Assembly: GCF_008000935.1 (NCBI RefSeq)
Contig: NZ_CP042831.1
Span: 2,976,001-3,040,000 of the forward strand
Reading direction: 5' to 3'
Source of the DNA: Flavobacterium alkalisoli
GTDB lineage: Bacteria; Bacteroidota; Bacteroidia; Flavobacteriales; Flavobacteriaceae
Length of the DNA: 64,000 nt
The first letter of the stretch is position 1. Every line of letters starts with the position of its first letter. The notes under the pieces were generated by a model. It had not been told where the DNA came from. It did no database searches and was given only the letters and a program-made list of their open reading frames with translations. Shown in pieces: positions 25,731 to 33,959 of the stretch. Made by a program: the position numbers and the translations under genes.

Positions 25731-26102
25731 TTAAAACTCCTGAAAAGCTTTATTATATTCCTTTAAATCTAAAAGATTGTTCTTCTTGCTTAAATCACTA
25801 AATAATGATAAAAGATACTCTAAACTTTCAATATTGTTTTCAGTACTTGTATTCTCTTCAGTAATAAGTTCTGTTTCTTCGTCTACAGGCTCATCATCCG
25901 GAATAGGTATTAAGAAAGCACCATTTTCTTCCAGGTGTTCATAGGTTAGGCGTATAGCTTTTACTAATACCGGGTTTTGTTCTTCAAGCGCATATTCGCG
26001 CAGTCTTTTCAGGTCGGCAATCATTGTTTCAGCAACAAAACCATTTTTAAACAGATCAACCTGTATTTTTTTGATCAGTTTTTGTGCACTCGGATTTTCC
26101 AC
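25731..26102 (-). CDS. Hypothetical protein, acidic middle, helical ends
   Basis: A 123-residue soluble protein without signal or membrane helix. The N-terminal half (about 5-60) is helical, with KKIQVDLFKNGFVAETMIADL and REYALEEQNPVLVKAIRLTYEHLEE. An acidic linker follows (PDDEPVDEETELITEEN), then a C-terminal helix pair. It looks like a conserved Flavobacteriaceae protein of unknown function. It has its own -7 box and terminator, is monocistronic, and is divergent from the DUF6155 gene. Confidence 0.75.
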   Translation of the reverse strand: MENPSAQKLIKKIQVDLFKNGFVAETMIADLKRLREYALEEQNPVLVKAIRLTYEHLEENGAFLIPIPDDEPVDEETELITEENTSTENNIESLEYLLSLFSDLSKKNNLLDLKEYNKAFQEF

Positions 26103-26141
26103 AGTTTATAGCGATTTAGTTTTGAACTTATTTAAGGACTG

Positions 26142-26149
26142 CAAAAATA
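26142..26149 (-). promoter_or_regulatory. -7 box of the 123-residue hypothetical gene
   Basis: CAAAAATA on the plus strand reads TATTTTTG on the minus strand, 40 bases before the ATG at 26102. Confidence 0.45.
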
Positions 26150-26188
26150 CTACTTTATCTAATTTTTCCATATCTTTTTTTTAAATAA

Positions 26189-26219
26189 TTGCCTTAGCCG
26201 TTTTTAAACCTTATTTTTG
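26189..26219 (+). promoter_or_regulatory. Two-part promoter of the DUF6155 gene
   Basis: TTG at 26189-26191, a 20-base spacer and TATTTTTG at 26212-26219. The ATG is at 26238; the longest frame's TTG start (26217) is part of this box. Confidence 0.6.
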
Positions 26220-26237
26220 AGCTATATAAAGCGTTTT

Positions 26238-26750
26238 ATGAGCAAAAGAGACCTTAAAAAATACCTTTCGGGATTAACTAAAGATCAACTTGAAGAACAA
26301 TTCATCGAAATGTACGACAAATTTAGTGAAGTAAAAACTTACTATAATTTTGTTTTTAACCCCAAAGAAGATAAGCTGGAACAGGAAGCGAAAGTGAAAA
26401 TTTCAAATGAATATTTTCCTGTAAAAAGTAAGAAGGCAAAGATGCGAAGGTCTGTTGCACAAAAATACATCAAACATTTTATAGCTCTTGGTGCCGATCC
26501 TTATATGATAGCCGATATAATGTTGTTTAATCTGGAAATAGCACAAAGCTATTCAGCAGAAAGACAAATAGGATACTCCTCATTTTACAAGAGCATGCTT
26601 AACTCTTATAAACAAGTAACCGATTTTGTTATTACCAATGGCATGGCTCAGGATTTTAAAAAGAGATTAAAGTCCATTCATGATGAGGCTTTTGTACAGC
26701 ATTGGGAAAACCGAAAGGAATTTGAAAGGATATATGATAATTTTGAATAG
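26238..26750 (+). CDS. DUF6155 family protein
   Basis: A 170-residue soluble protein from ATG 26238, chosen because the upstream TTG belongs to the promoter. Marks include KKYLSGLTKDQLEEQFIEMY at the start and VKTYYNFVFNPKEDKLEQEA near 32. AKMRRSVAQKYIKHFIALGADP near 73 is followed by two long helices. The charged, helical character and the FNPKED segment fit DUF6155, a Bacteroidota/Firmicutes family without known function. It converges with the endonuclease V gene, one base apart. Confidence 0.8.
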   Translation: MSKRDLKKYLSGLTKDQLEEQFIEMYDKFSEVKTYYNFVFNPKEDKLEQEAKVKISNEYFPVKSKKAKMRRSVAQKYIKHFIALGADPYMIADIMLFNLEIAQSYSAERQIGYSSFYKSMLNSYKQVTDFVITNGMAQDFKKRLKSIHDEAFVQHWENRKEFERIYDNFE

Positions 26751-26751
26751 C

Positions 26752-27462
26752 CTATAGGAACAGATTAGTCTGTATATCTGCCATATGATAACCTGACTGA
26801 AGCTTACCAACTCTAAACAGGTTTACTTTTTCATGTGCCAGTCGTGTAGGTTCTGGTATCCTGTGTTTAAGCACACAATGCTTCATAACATCTAAGGAAT
26901 CTTCAACTGTTATTTTATGTCCCGGCGAAATATATACAGGTTTAACACCTGTTTTAGTGCGAAGCGCATAGCCCAACAACTCTCCTGAATTATAAATCTC
27001 ACTGGTGTTAAACTTTTCCAAACCAAGCGGGTCATACTTACCAAACAACATATTTTTAGCACAACCAATAGTTGTTACATCTGCCAAAACTCCAAAATGA
27101 GAAGCAATACCCATTCGTCTGGGATGTGTAATTCCCTGTCCGTCCAAAACAAGTAAATCCGGTTTAACAGGCAATTGGTTCCAGGCCAGCATTAAAGCCG
27201 GGACTTCTCTAAAACCCAAATATTGTGGTACATAAGGGAAAGATGTCTTAGCAACTACCAGAGAATAAGACTGTAAAACCATTTGCGGATAGCTTAAAAC
27301 AACAACCCCTGCATATACTATATCAGTATCTTTATTATGTGAAATATCGCCTCCTGCTATAGTAGTAATATTTTTGTTGTATGTTTGCAGTACCAACTTA
27401 TACCTAAGTTCATTTTGAAGTGCAGTAGCCTCTGCAATGGAAATGTTGTTATAATTTAGCAT
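26752..27462 (-). CDS. nfi: Endonuclease V (deoxyinosine 3' endonuclease)
   Basis: A DNA repair nuclease that nicks one base 3' of deaminated adenine (inosine). The 236-residue protein shows GGDISHNKDTDIVYAGVVVL (first metal Asp), FREVPALMLAWNQLPVKPDLLVLDGQG (catalytic Glu and second Asp) and HPRRMGIASHFGV, all hallmarks of Nfi. The YVSPGH-like part reads PVYISPGHKI. The PYVPQYLGFRE segment is the strand-separating wedge region. It lies near the helicase gene but in the opposite direction. Assignment is secure. Confidence 0.95.
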   Translation of the reverse strand: MLNYNNISIAEATALQNELRYKLVLQTYNKNITTIAGGDISHNKDTDIVYAGVVVLSYPQMVLQSYSLVVAKTSFPYVPQYLGFREVPALMLAWNQLPVKPDLLVLDGQGITHPRRMGIASHFGVLADVTTIGCAKNMLFGKYDPLGLEKFNTSEIYNSGELLGYALRTKTGVKPVYISPGHKITVEDSLDVMKHCVLKHRIPEPTRLAHEKVNLFRVGKLQSGYHMADIQTNLFL

Positions 27463-27596
27463 AAAACCACTTTAAAATTAGCTAAAAATACGAATTAATA
27501 ACCCCCATTAAAGTCTTGGTAATGCTAATGTTTCCCTAAATTTAGGTATAGTGAAAGATTATGATTTTTTAAACAGAAATATGGACCCCAATCCAT

Positions 27597-27604
27597 TATT
27601 TTTG
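27597..27604 (+). promoter_or_regulatory. -7 box of the helicase gene
   Basis: TATTTTTG, an exact TAnnTTTG match, 17 bases before the ATG at 27621, which implies a very short leader. Confidence 0.45.
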
Positions 27605-27620
27605 GTATTTATCGAACCGT

Positions 27621-29144
27621 ATGGAAAGAGAATTAAAGGAAGAAGACAGGAAAGAGCTGTACCAATATCAAAAAGAGGATATCGATGCTATTTTTGACAC
27701 GTTTGAAGGTAAGCCTGACAACTATCATTTGCTCTACCAGCTCCCAACAGGAGGTGGGAAGACTGTTATTTTCTCAGAAATAGCACGCCGTTATACAGAA
27801 AAATACAAACATAAGGTACTGGTTTTAACCCACAGAATTGAGCTTAGTAAGCAAACTTCGCAAATGCTTAAAGGATTTGGAGTTAAAAATGCTATTATAG
27901 ACAGTAATGTAAAGGAACTTCCTGAAGATAATGATTATACCTGTTATGTTGCAATGGTGGAAACCCTTAACAACAGGTTAAAGGACAAAAAATTCCATAT
28001 GAATGACGTGGGCCTTGTAATAGTGGATGAAGCACATTACAATTCCTTTCGAAAATTATTTGCCTTTTTCAAAAACTCACTGTTTTTAGGTGTTACAGCA
28101 ACTCCGTTAAGTTCAAACATCGATTTACCGATGTATGAAACTTATGACGAACTTATAGTAGGGGAGCCTATACAATCACTTATAAAAAAGGGATACCTGG
28201 CCAATGCTGCCATGTATGATTATGATGTTGAACTTACTTCCCTTAAACTTGGTATTAACGGAGATTATACGGTTGCATCTTCAGATGAGCTATATTCACG
28301 TGCCAATATGCAGGATTTGCTGCTACAGGCTTATACTTACAGGGCAAGAGGTAAAAAAACGCTTATATTCAATAATGGTATCTATACCTCGCTTTATGTG
28401 TATGAAACATTTAAGGCTGCTGGTTTACCAATAAAACACCTTGATAACAGGACTCCTGAAATGGAGCGTAAAAAAATATTAAGCTGGTTTAAAAATACAC
28501 CTGATGCAATTTTAACGTCGGTATCAATCTTAACAACCGGTTTTGACGAGCCTACTGTTGAGACAATTATCCTTAACAGGGCAACCCGTTCGTTAACGCT
28601 TTATTTCCAGATGATAGGTCGTGGTTCTAGAAAACTACCTAATAAAGATATTTTTACAGTAATAGACCTTGGTAATAATGCCCAACGCTTTGGTTTATGG
28701 AGCGACCCGATAGACTGGCAGTATATTTTCCGTAATCCGGAAGCATTTTTAGACAGTATACGCTCTGATGCCGATATTGAAAGCTACCATGTTTATACCA
28801 TGCCGGAAGAAATTCGTGAGCAATTTGCAAATTCGGATGATATTACCTTTGATGTGGAAGACGAATTTAAAGTAGCTGCAGAACTAAAAATGAAGCCAAA
28901 AACTGTAATAGACAAATCGATATTACAACATGCACAAATGTGTATTGATAATAGCGATACATTACCGGAGGCTAAAAAACTGGCCAAACTTCTTGAAGGA
29001 GATATTGAATACAGGGTGAAGGAATACTCAAAACTATTAACCAGAACCACTAAAAACTACAGGGAATGGTTAATGGAAGACTATAAAACACGCTTAAGTG
29101 CTATGATTGGTAAGTTATACCGAAAATATGCCATGGGAGAATAA
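27621..29144 (+). CDS. DEAD/DEAH-box (superfamily 2) helicase
   Basis: A 507-residue SF2 helicase. Walker A is PTGGGKT (residues 42-48), Walker B is VDEAH near 136, motif III is GVTATP near 155, and the C-terminal RecA domain has ILTTGFDEPTVE and QMIGRGSRKLPNKD (motif VI). It is about the size of the RadD/YejH group (E. coli RadD is a SF2 protein in double-strand break repair) and like it begins with a Q-motif-like YQYQKEDIDAI. The C-terminal 100 residues are charged and helical. The exact role is not determined. It converges on the DUF763 gene. Confidence 0.88.
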   Translation: MERELKEEDRKELYQYQKEDIDAIFDTFEGKPDNYHLLYQLPTGGGKTVIFSEIARRYTEKYKHKVLVLTHRIELSKQTSQMLKGFGVKNAIIDSNVKELPEDNDYTCYVAMVETLNNRLKDKKFHMNDVGLVIVDEAHYNSFRKLFAFFKNSLFLGVTATPLSSNIDLPMYETYDELIVGEPIQSLIKKGYLANAAMYDYDVELTSLKLGINGDYTVASSDELYSRANMQDLLLQAYTYRARGKKTLIFNNGIYTSLYVYETFKAAGLPIKHLDNRTPEMERKKILSWFKNTPDAILTSVSILTTGFDEPTVETIILNRATRSLTLYFQMIGRGSRKLPNKDIFTVIDLGNNAQRFGLWSDPIDWQYIFRNPEAFLDSIRSDADIESYHVYTMPEEIREQFANSDDITFDVEDEFKVAAELKMKPKTVIDKSILQHAQMCIDNSDTLPEAKKLAKLLEGDIEYRVKEYSKLLTRTTKNYREWLMEDYKTRLSAMIGKLYRKYAMGE

Positions 29145-29145
29145 A

Positions 29146-30363
29146 CTAAAACAAAGACATCTGACCTGAAGAAGGTTTATCTTTTTTAGGCGGCTGGGCT
29201 TTTCCAAATATAGTTCTGCCTCCGTATTTGTATGACTCATCCCTTTCTTTTTGAATAAGAGCATCAAAATTTTCGTTTGGTGTAAAGTTCTTTTCTGCGT
29301 CAATAGAAATCTCAGAGAGCTTTTTAATAGCATGAATTTTATCGCTATTACCTATTTTTGCCCTGCTTATGGCTGTTTGTAATGTATTAATAGTCTCATC
29401 AAATACTTTAACAGGTACAGGAAACGGATGCCCGTCTTTACCACCATGAGCAAAAGAGAATCTGGCAGGATCTTCAAATCGGGTAGGGGTACCATAAATA
29501 ACTTCGCTTACCAAAGCTAACGATTGTAATGCTCTTGGCCCCATTCCTTTCAACATAAGAAGGCTTTCAAAATCCTGAGGCTGGTTTTCATGAGTTACCC
29601 AAAGCATAGCGCCAAGCCTTTTCATGTTGACATCTTTCATCCTTATATCATGATGATTAGGCATCACCAAGTGATTTACTTCTTTAAGTACTCTATCTGG
29701 GTTTTCATTCGCAATTAGCAATGATTTTTCTCTGGCTAAAGAAGCATTGTTTGCTGTTAAGTTAAGGATCTTCCCTTGATTTCTTCCGTAAATAAAAGTA
29801 TGAGGCTCGTTTATGAATGACTGTAAATCTTTTGAATGCCAGTGATATCTTCTTGCCATTCCGTTACTGTTATTCATTCCCTGCTGGATTACGCACCAAC
29901 CACCTTTATCAGTCACAATGAAATTATGCTGATAGAGTTGAAATCCGTCCTGAATAGCAGTATTATCAACCTTTGCAGTTAACTTGCTAAACCCGGCAAG
30001 TTCAGTACCGTTTAATCCTGTTCTTTCACCCACAAAAAGCAATTCATCAGGAGTTTTCATAGAATGCTTACCCTTGCCACCACAAATATATATTCCCAAT
30101 TCTTTTGAATGCGGATTAACCGATTTCTTAAGGGCTCCAAGTACAGAGGTTGTTATTCCTGATGAATGCCAGTCCATACCCATAACAGCACCAAAGCTTT
30201 GAAACCAAAAAGGATCGGCAAGTTTACTTATTACTTCTTCTGTTGAGAATTCCATTGCAATGGTCTCAACAATAGCAAGCCCGAGCTTTGCCATCCTTTC
30301 GGATAACCAAAGAGGTACATGTCCGTTATGTAACGGTAAATCTGCTGAGCCTGATCGTTTCAT
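29146..30363 (-). CDS. DUF763 family protein
   Basis: A 405-residue protein that matches DUF763 across its length. It starts MKRSGSADLPLHNGHVPLWL, has FGAVMGMDWHSSGITTSVLGAL near 60 and GIYICGGKGKHSMKTPDELL near 90. MLKGMGPRALQSLALVSEVIYGTP near 275 looks like a helix-hairpin-helix DNA-binding element, and DPARFSFAHGGKDGHPFPV follows. The family is found in bacteria and archaea, and its function is unknown; the helix-hairpin-helix hints at DNA binding. Its neighbours (helicase, endonuclease V) are DNA-related but are on separate transcripts. Confidence 0.88.
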   Translation of the reverse strand: MKRSGSADLPLHNGHVPLWLSERMAKLGLAIVETIAMEFSTEEVISKLADPFWFQSFGAVMGMDWHSSGITTSVLGALKKSVNPHSKELGIYICGGKGKHSMKTPDELLFVGERTGLNGTELAGFSKLTAKVDNTAIQDGFQLYQHNFIVTDKGGWCVIQQGMNNSNGMARRYHWHSKDLQSFINEPHTFIYGRNQGKILNLTANNASLAREKSLLIANENPDRVLKEVNHLVMPNHHDIRMKDVNMKRLGAMLWVTHENQPQDFESLLMLKGMGPRALQSLALVSEVIYGTPTRFEDPARFSFAHGGKDGHPFPVPVKVFDETINTLQTAISRAKIGNSDKIHAIKKLSEISIDAEKNFTPNENFDALIQKERDESYKYGGRTIFGKAQPPKKDKPSSGQMSLF

Positions 30364-30398
30364 TAATTGTTAAGTGAAGTAAGAACTGTAAAAATACA

Positions 30399-30435
30399 AA
30401 ACCGCCGTGTTACATAATGTTAAACACGGCGGTTT
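30399..30435 (-). terminator. Strong terminator between the NUDIX and DUF763 genes
   Basis: A perfect 13-bp stem (30399-30411 with 30423-30435) with an 11-base loop. On the minus strand the right arm is followed by TTTTGTATTTTT, so it ends the NUDIX transcript before the DUF763 gene. Confidence 0.85.
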
Positions 30436-30455
30436 GTTATAATGTTATAACTATT

Positions 30456-31040
30456 TTACACCAAATCATTAATCTTTGCATATTGCAGTAGCATAATTGT
30501 TTTAGCATCCTTAATTTCTCCCGATTCAACCATTTGAAGCGCCTGAGTAAACGGAATTTCTAGAACCTCTATATTTTCATATTCACCCTCAACACCGCCT
30601 CCTTCACTTATTTTCATATCATCGGCATAGGCTCCCGTAAAAAAGTAAATAATCTCGGTTACTGATCCCGGGGACATATAAACTTCCATTATTTTTTTTA
30701 CTTCTGTAATCTTGTATCCGGTTTCTTCCTGTGTTTCGCGTTTTATGCATTCTTCAGGATCATTTTCATCCAAAACTCCTGCACAGGCCTCAATCATCAT
30801 GCCGTCCTCATTACCGTTAAACCAGGTAGGTATACGCAATTGCCTTGTGAGTATAACAGTACCTTTTTCTTTACTATACAGCAGGATAACAGCTCCATTT
30901 CCGCGATCATAAACTTCGCGCTCCTGTTGTTGCCATGTACCATCATTGAGCTTAAAGTCATACTTAACTTTACGTAATTCTCCCCAATTATCCGATAAAA
31001 GGTTGGAAGAGATGATTTTTATATTCTTTTCCTTTTCCAT
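30456..31040 (-). CDS. NUDIX hydrolase (ADP-ribose/GDP-mannose pyrophosphatase-like)
   Basis: A 194-residue NUDIX enzyme from ATG 31040; the longer frame to 31088 runs back through the promoter and terminator hairpin and is unlikely. The NUDIX box is visible as GVLDENDPEECIKRETQEETG near residues 103-123, with the catalytic REtqEE. Upstream, EREVYDRGNGAVILLYSKEKGTVILTRQ resembles NudK/NudF enzymes that split GDP-mannose or ADP-ribose. It follows the aromatic operon but is separated from it by a hairpin and a -7 box. Confidence 0.88.
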   Translation of the reverse strand: MEKEKNIKIISSNLLSDNWGELRKVKYDFKLNDGTWQQQEREVYDRGNGAVILLYSKEKGTVILTRQLRIPTWFNGNEDGMMIEACAGVLDENDPEECIKRETQEETGYKITEVKKIMEVYMSPGSVTEIIYFFTGAYADDMKISEGGGVEGEYENIEVLEIPFTQALQMVESGEIKDAKTIMLLQYAKINDLV

Positions 31041-31044
31041 TATA

Positions 31045-31052
31045 CAAAAATA
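31045..31052 (-). promoter_or_regulatory. -7 box of the NUDIX gene (near-leaderless)
   Basis: CAAAAATA on the plus strand reads TATTTTTG on the minus strand. It lies only 5 bases before the ATG at 31040, so the transcript would begin at or next to the start codon. The box also forms part of the T-rich tail of the upstream terminator. Confidence 0.4.
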
Positions 31053-31054
31053 AA

Positions 31055-31076
31055 ATCCCCTCTTTAAAGAGGGGAT
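31055..31076 (-). terminator. Terminator of the aromatic degradation operon
   Basis: A perfect palindrome ATCCCCTCTTTAAAGAGGGGAT, followed on the minus strand by TTTATTTTT. It lies 25 bases after the maleate isomerase stop codon. Confidence 0.8.
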
Positions 31077-31101
31077 AAGTATATTCAAATATAACTATAT
31101 T

Positions 31102-31857
31102 TTAATATTTTCCGCTTAATAAAGCGCCACCCATAGGTACTTTAGTATCTAATCCAAGTTTTTTAAGCATTTCGTATGTAGTACATACAGCTGCCGATGT
31201 TACCGGAATGCCCACTTCTTTCTCTATGGCATCAATCGCTTCAAGTGAAGGCATCTGTACACAGGCCGAAGCAACTATAACATCTACACCTTCAAGGTTA
31301 AGTCTCTTGTAGATTTCAAGAAGGTTTTTAGGATCCTGGGCAGCAACCTCAAGATTGTCCGGAATTTCAAGTGCAACATAGTCTACCACTTCAAATCCCT
31401 GATGCTCGATATAATCAACAACCATTTCAGTTAATGGTTTCATATACGGAGTAATTACAGCTACTTTTTTGGCACCTAATACTTTTAATCCGTTTATAAG
31501 AGCCCCTGCACTCGTAACAATAGGAGCAGGGGCATCATTTTTTACAGTTTCCTCGTAAAGATTTGTTTCAGATACACAGTGGTAACCACGCCCCATGCTC
31601 ATAATAGCAACAAGGCAGGCATAACCCATTACATCTACACGTGCATCAGATAATTCCTGAGCACATTTCAGACTCTGGGCATCCATGGCTTCTAACTCTT
31701 CTTTGGTTACTTTTTTCATTCTCATTCTACTGGAATGAAAAGTAAAACGCTCTGGCGCAATTGTCTCTCGAGAACGTAAAAGGGCAGGTATTTCAGTTTC
31801 CATAGTTACGTTTGAGCTTGGAACTATCTGACCTATTCTATATACTTTATTACTCAT
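31102..31857 (-). CDS. Maleate cis-trans isomerase (Asp/Glu racemase superfamily)
   Basis: Converts maleate to fumarate without cofactors. The 251-residue protein begins with the family signature PSSNVTMETEIPALL. It has the two catalytic cysteines expected for maleate isomerase, Cys81 in GYACLVAIMSMG and Cys199 in VASACVQMPS, plus the VTSAGALINGLKVLGAKKVAV strand. It is the last gene of the eight-gene operon and lies 27 bases after the FAH-family gene. It implies that ring cleavage and hydrolysis give maleate rather than fumarylpyruvate. The related arylmalonate decarboxylases have only one of the two cysteines. Confidence 0.88.
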   Translation of the reverse strand: MSNKVYRIGQIVPSSNVTMETEIPALLRSRETIAPERFTFHSSRMRMKKVTKEELEAMDAQSLKCAQELSDARVDVMGYACLVAIMSMGRGYHCVSETNLYEETVKNDAPAPIVTSAGALINGLKVLGAKKVAVITPYMKPLTEMVVDYIEHQGFEVVDYVALEIPDNLEVAAQDPKNLLEIYKRLNLEGVDVIVASACVQMPSLEAIDAIEKEVGIPVTSAAVCTTYEMLKKLGLDTKVPMGGALLSGKY

Positions 31858-31884
31858 TATTTAAAGTTAAACTTTAAGTCGTTA

Positions 31885-32802
31885 TTATAAGCTTTCTGAA
31901 TCTACAATAGTATTTTTTAGTGTACCGATACCTTCAATAGTTGCCTCAACAACATCGCCTGGCCACATAAATTCCTGAGGAGTTCTTCCTGCACCTACAC
32001 CAGCCGGTGTTCCGGTAGCGATAATGTCTCCTGTTTCAAGAGTAAACACTGTACTTAAATCATGTATCAGGTCATTAATATTGAAAAGCATGAACTTGGT
32101 ATTGGAATTTTGTTTTTCAACACCGTTAACAGTTAGTGATAGGTTTAGGTTGTGCGGATCGGGTATTTCATCTTTAGTAACCAATACTGGCCCCATAGGA
32201 GCAAAAGTATCCTGACCTTTAGAAACAATCCATTGTCCGGCACGACGGCAATCTCTTGCACTGATGTCGTTTATTATCGTATAACCGTAAACATAGTCTA
32301 AGGCATTTTCTTTAGCTATGTTTTTACCACCTTTACCAAGAATAACTGCTAACTCAACCTCATAATCAAGTTGCTGTGTTACGTTTTGGTTGTGAATTAT
32401 ATTAGTATTTGTACCGGTTACTGCTGTAGTAGGCTTAGAAAAGATCACAGGTTGCTGCGGAAGCTCTTTAGAAGTATCTAAAGAACGTGCCGATTCTGCA
32501 ACGTGCTCAGTATAATTAAGGCCAATACCAAATATGTTCTTTCTCGGTTTTGGTATAGGAGCAAGTATCGTAGCATTTGAAATTGGAACAGAACACTCTA
32601 AAAGTTCTTCTTCTGTTGCAGTGTTTACTAATTGCGTTGCCTGCTTAACGCCGTGCTCACCTAAATCAATAAAATCAAGCATATTGTTAGGAAGCGGGCT
32701 CTTTTTTAAATGACCCAGCTTTTCGGCGTCAATTATAATATTACCTTCAATAAAACCAAGGCTTGAAGGCGCATGGTTTATTCTGTAAGTTACTAATTTC
32801 AT
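31885..32802 (-). CDS. Fumarylacetoacetate-hydrolase-family protein, probable maleylpyruvate-type hydrolase
   Basis: A 305-residue FAH-fold enzyme that splits a C-C bond in beta-diketo acids. Metal and substrate motifs are IFGIGLNYTEHVAES (near 90), QQLDYEVELAVILGKGG (metal Glu residues near 145), GYTIINDISARD and TGDIIATGTPAGVGAGR near the C-terminus. In a gentisate-type pathway it would cleave the ring-opened product into pyruvate plus maleate (or maleamate). No glutathione-dependent maleylpyruvate isomerase is in the operon, and maleate isomerase follows. It lies 22 bases after the dioxygenase gene. Confidence 0.88.
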   Translation of the reverse strand: MKLVTYRINHAPSSLGFIEGNIIIDAEKLGHLKKSPLPNNMLDFIDLGEHGVKQATQLVNTATEEELLECSVPISNATILAPIPKPRKNIFGIGLNYTEHVAESARSLDTSKELPQQPVIFSKPTTAVTGTNTNIIHNQNVTQQLDYEVELAVILGKGGKNIAKENALDYVYGYTIINDISARDCRRAGQWIVSKGQDTFAPMGPVLVTKDEIPDPHNLNLSLTVNGVEKQNSNTKFMLFNINDLIHDLSTVFTLETGDIIATGTPAGVGAGRTPQEFMWPGDVVEATIEGIGTLKNTIVDSESL

Positions 32803-32824
32803 TATTATTTATTCGTTTGTATTC

Positions 32825-33931
32825 TTATTGTTCTATTTCCTGGTGTCCTTCCGGATGTGCTTTTTCCTGATACAACCCTAGTGATTCTATTACAGGTAGG
32901 TCGTTAAACGAGAATAGGCATGCATCTTCAGTTTCAGAAAGATTTACGTGTTCGTGATAAACCCACGAAGGTACACAGAAAATATCTCTTTCTTTCCAGT
33001 CATATCGTTTTCCTCCAATTATAGAGTAACCTTTTCCTTTTGCGCACTGATACACAAAAGAACCTGTGTGTTTATGAGCTTTTGTTTGCTCTCCGGGGCG
33101 TAACATCTGAATAGAAGCACCCATTGTCTGCATTACATGGCCTCCGGTTACCGGATTGGTATAATGCATAAGTATTCCGTCATAAGGCGAACCTTCCTTA
33201 ACTTTTGCAGCATCCTGTAATGCAGGGTAAACCTGCTTCCATGAGTATTTAAAAAGGGGAGAGTAGGGCTTATTCCATTCCTGATCTGCAGGAACTAAAC
33301 CTGCACCACCATAAGTTAACGGAGAATAGTTTATTGGTTTTTCTAATGGTTGCTTTCCGTCAAAAACAGCATAATCATTCGCTTCAAGTGCATTTACTAA
33401 CGGAATATCAAGTCCGTCTTGCCAAATACAGGTCTTTCCGCCTTCTTCTACACCGTGCTCATGCCATGTACTGTTAGGAGTAATAACAAAATCGTTGACC
33501 TCCAGCATTATTTTATTACCGTCTACTACTGTATAGCCGCCTTCACCTTCCATAATAAAACGTAGGGCAGAAGCTTTATGCCTGTGAGCTGATGTGCTTT
33601 CACCTGGCCTTGTAACCTGAATACCTGTATAAAGCCATCCCACAGCAGCACTAACATCCCTTCGTTTGTCATTTACAAGATAAACGACACGTCTGCCGGC
33701 CTGTTCTGGTGTTACCAACTCTGAAGATTTTAAAACCAGCTCCCTTAAATCCTCATAACGCCAAAGCATTGGAACAGAAGAGGGGCGAGGCTCCCAAGGC
33801 TCAATATCATTTGCAACGGTCCATAAAGCACCGGCACCAAGTTTGTTTAATTCAGCATAGTAGGCTTCTAATTCCGGAGTGTCCTGTACTCTTGCGCGTC
33901 CCAGTACACTGTCATCGTATTTTGTATCCAT
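32825..33931 (-). CDS. Gentisate 1,2-dioxygenase-like ring-cleaving bicupin
   Basis: A 368-residue bicupin iron enzyme that opens a ring bearing ortho carboxyl and hydroxyl (or amino) groups. The N-terminal cupin has the ligand histidines in AHRHKASALRFIMEGEG (His116, His118) and TWHEHG (His157, His159). The C-terminal cupin repeats the pattern in KAHKHTGSFVY and VYHEHVN. LWRYEDLRELVL and VNDKRRDVSAAVGWLYTGIQ are typical of gentisate dioxygenases. Known relatives also act on 5-substituted salicylates or on 5-hydroxyanthranilate-like substrates, so the exact substrate depends on the upstream CoA-ligase. Confidence 0.9.
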   Translation of the reverse strand: MDTKYDDSVLGRARVQDTPELEAYYAELNKLGAGALWTVANDIEPWEPRPSSVPMLWRYEDLRELVLKSSELVTPEQAGRRVVYLVNDKRRDVSAAVGWLYTGIQVTRPGESTSAHRHKASALRFIMEGEGGYTVVDGNKIMLEVNDFVITPNSTWHEHGVEEGGKTCIWQDGLDIPLVNALEANDYAVFDGKQPLEKPINYSPLTYGGAGLVPADQEWNKPYSPLFKYSWKQVYPALQDAAKVKEGSPYDGILMHYTNPVTGGHVMQTMGASIQMLRPGEQTKAHKHTGSFVYQCAKGKGYSIIGGKRYDWKERDIFCVPSWVYHEHVNLSETEDACLFSFNDLPVIESLGLYQEKAHPEGHQEIEQ

Positions 33932-33959
33932 ACTAATAGTATTTTAAGTTGTTTGTTGT

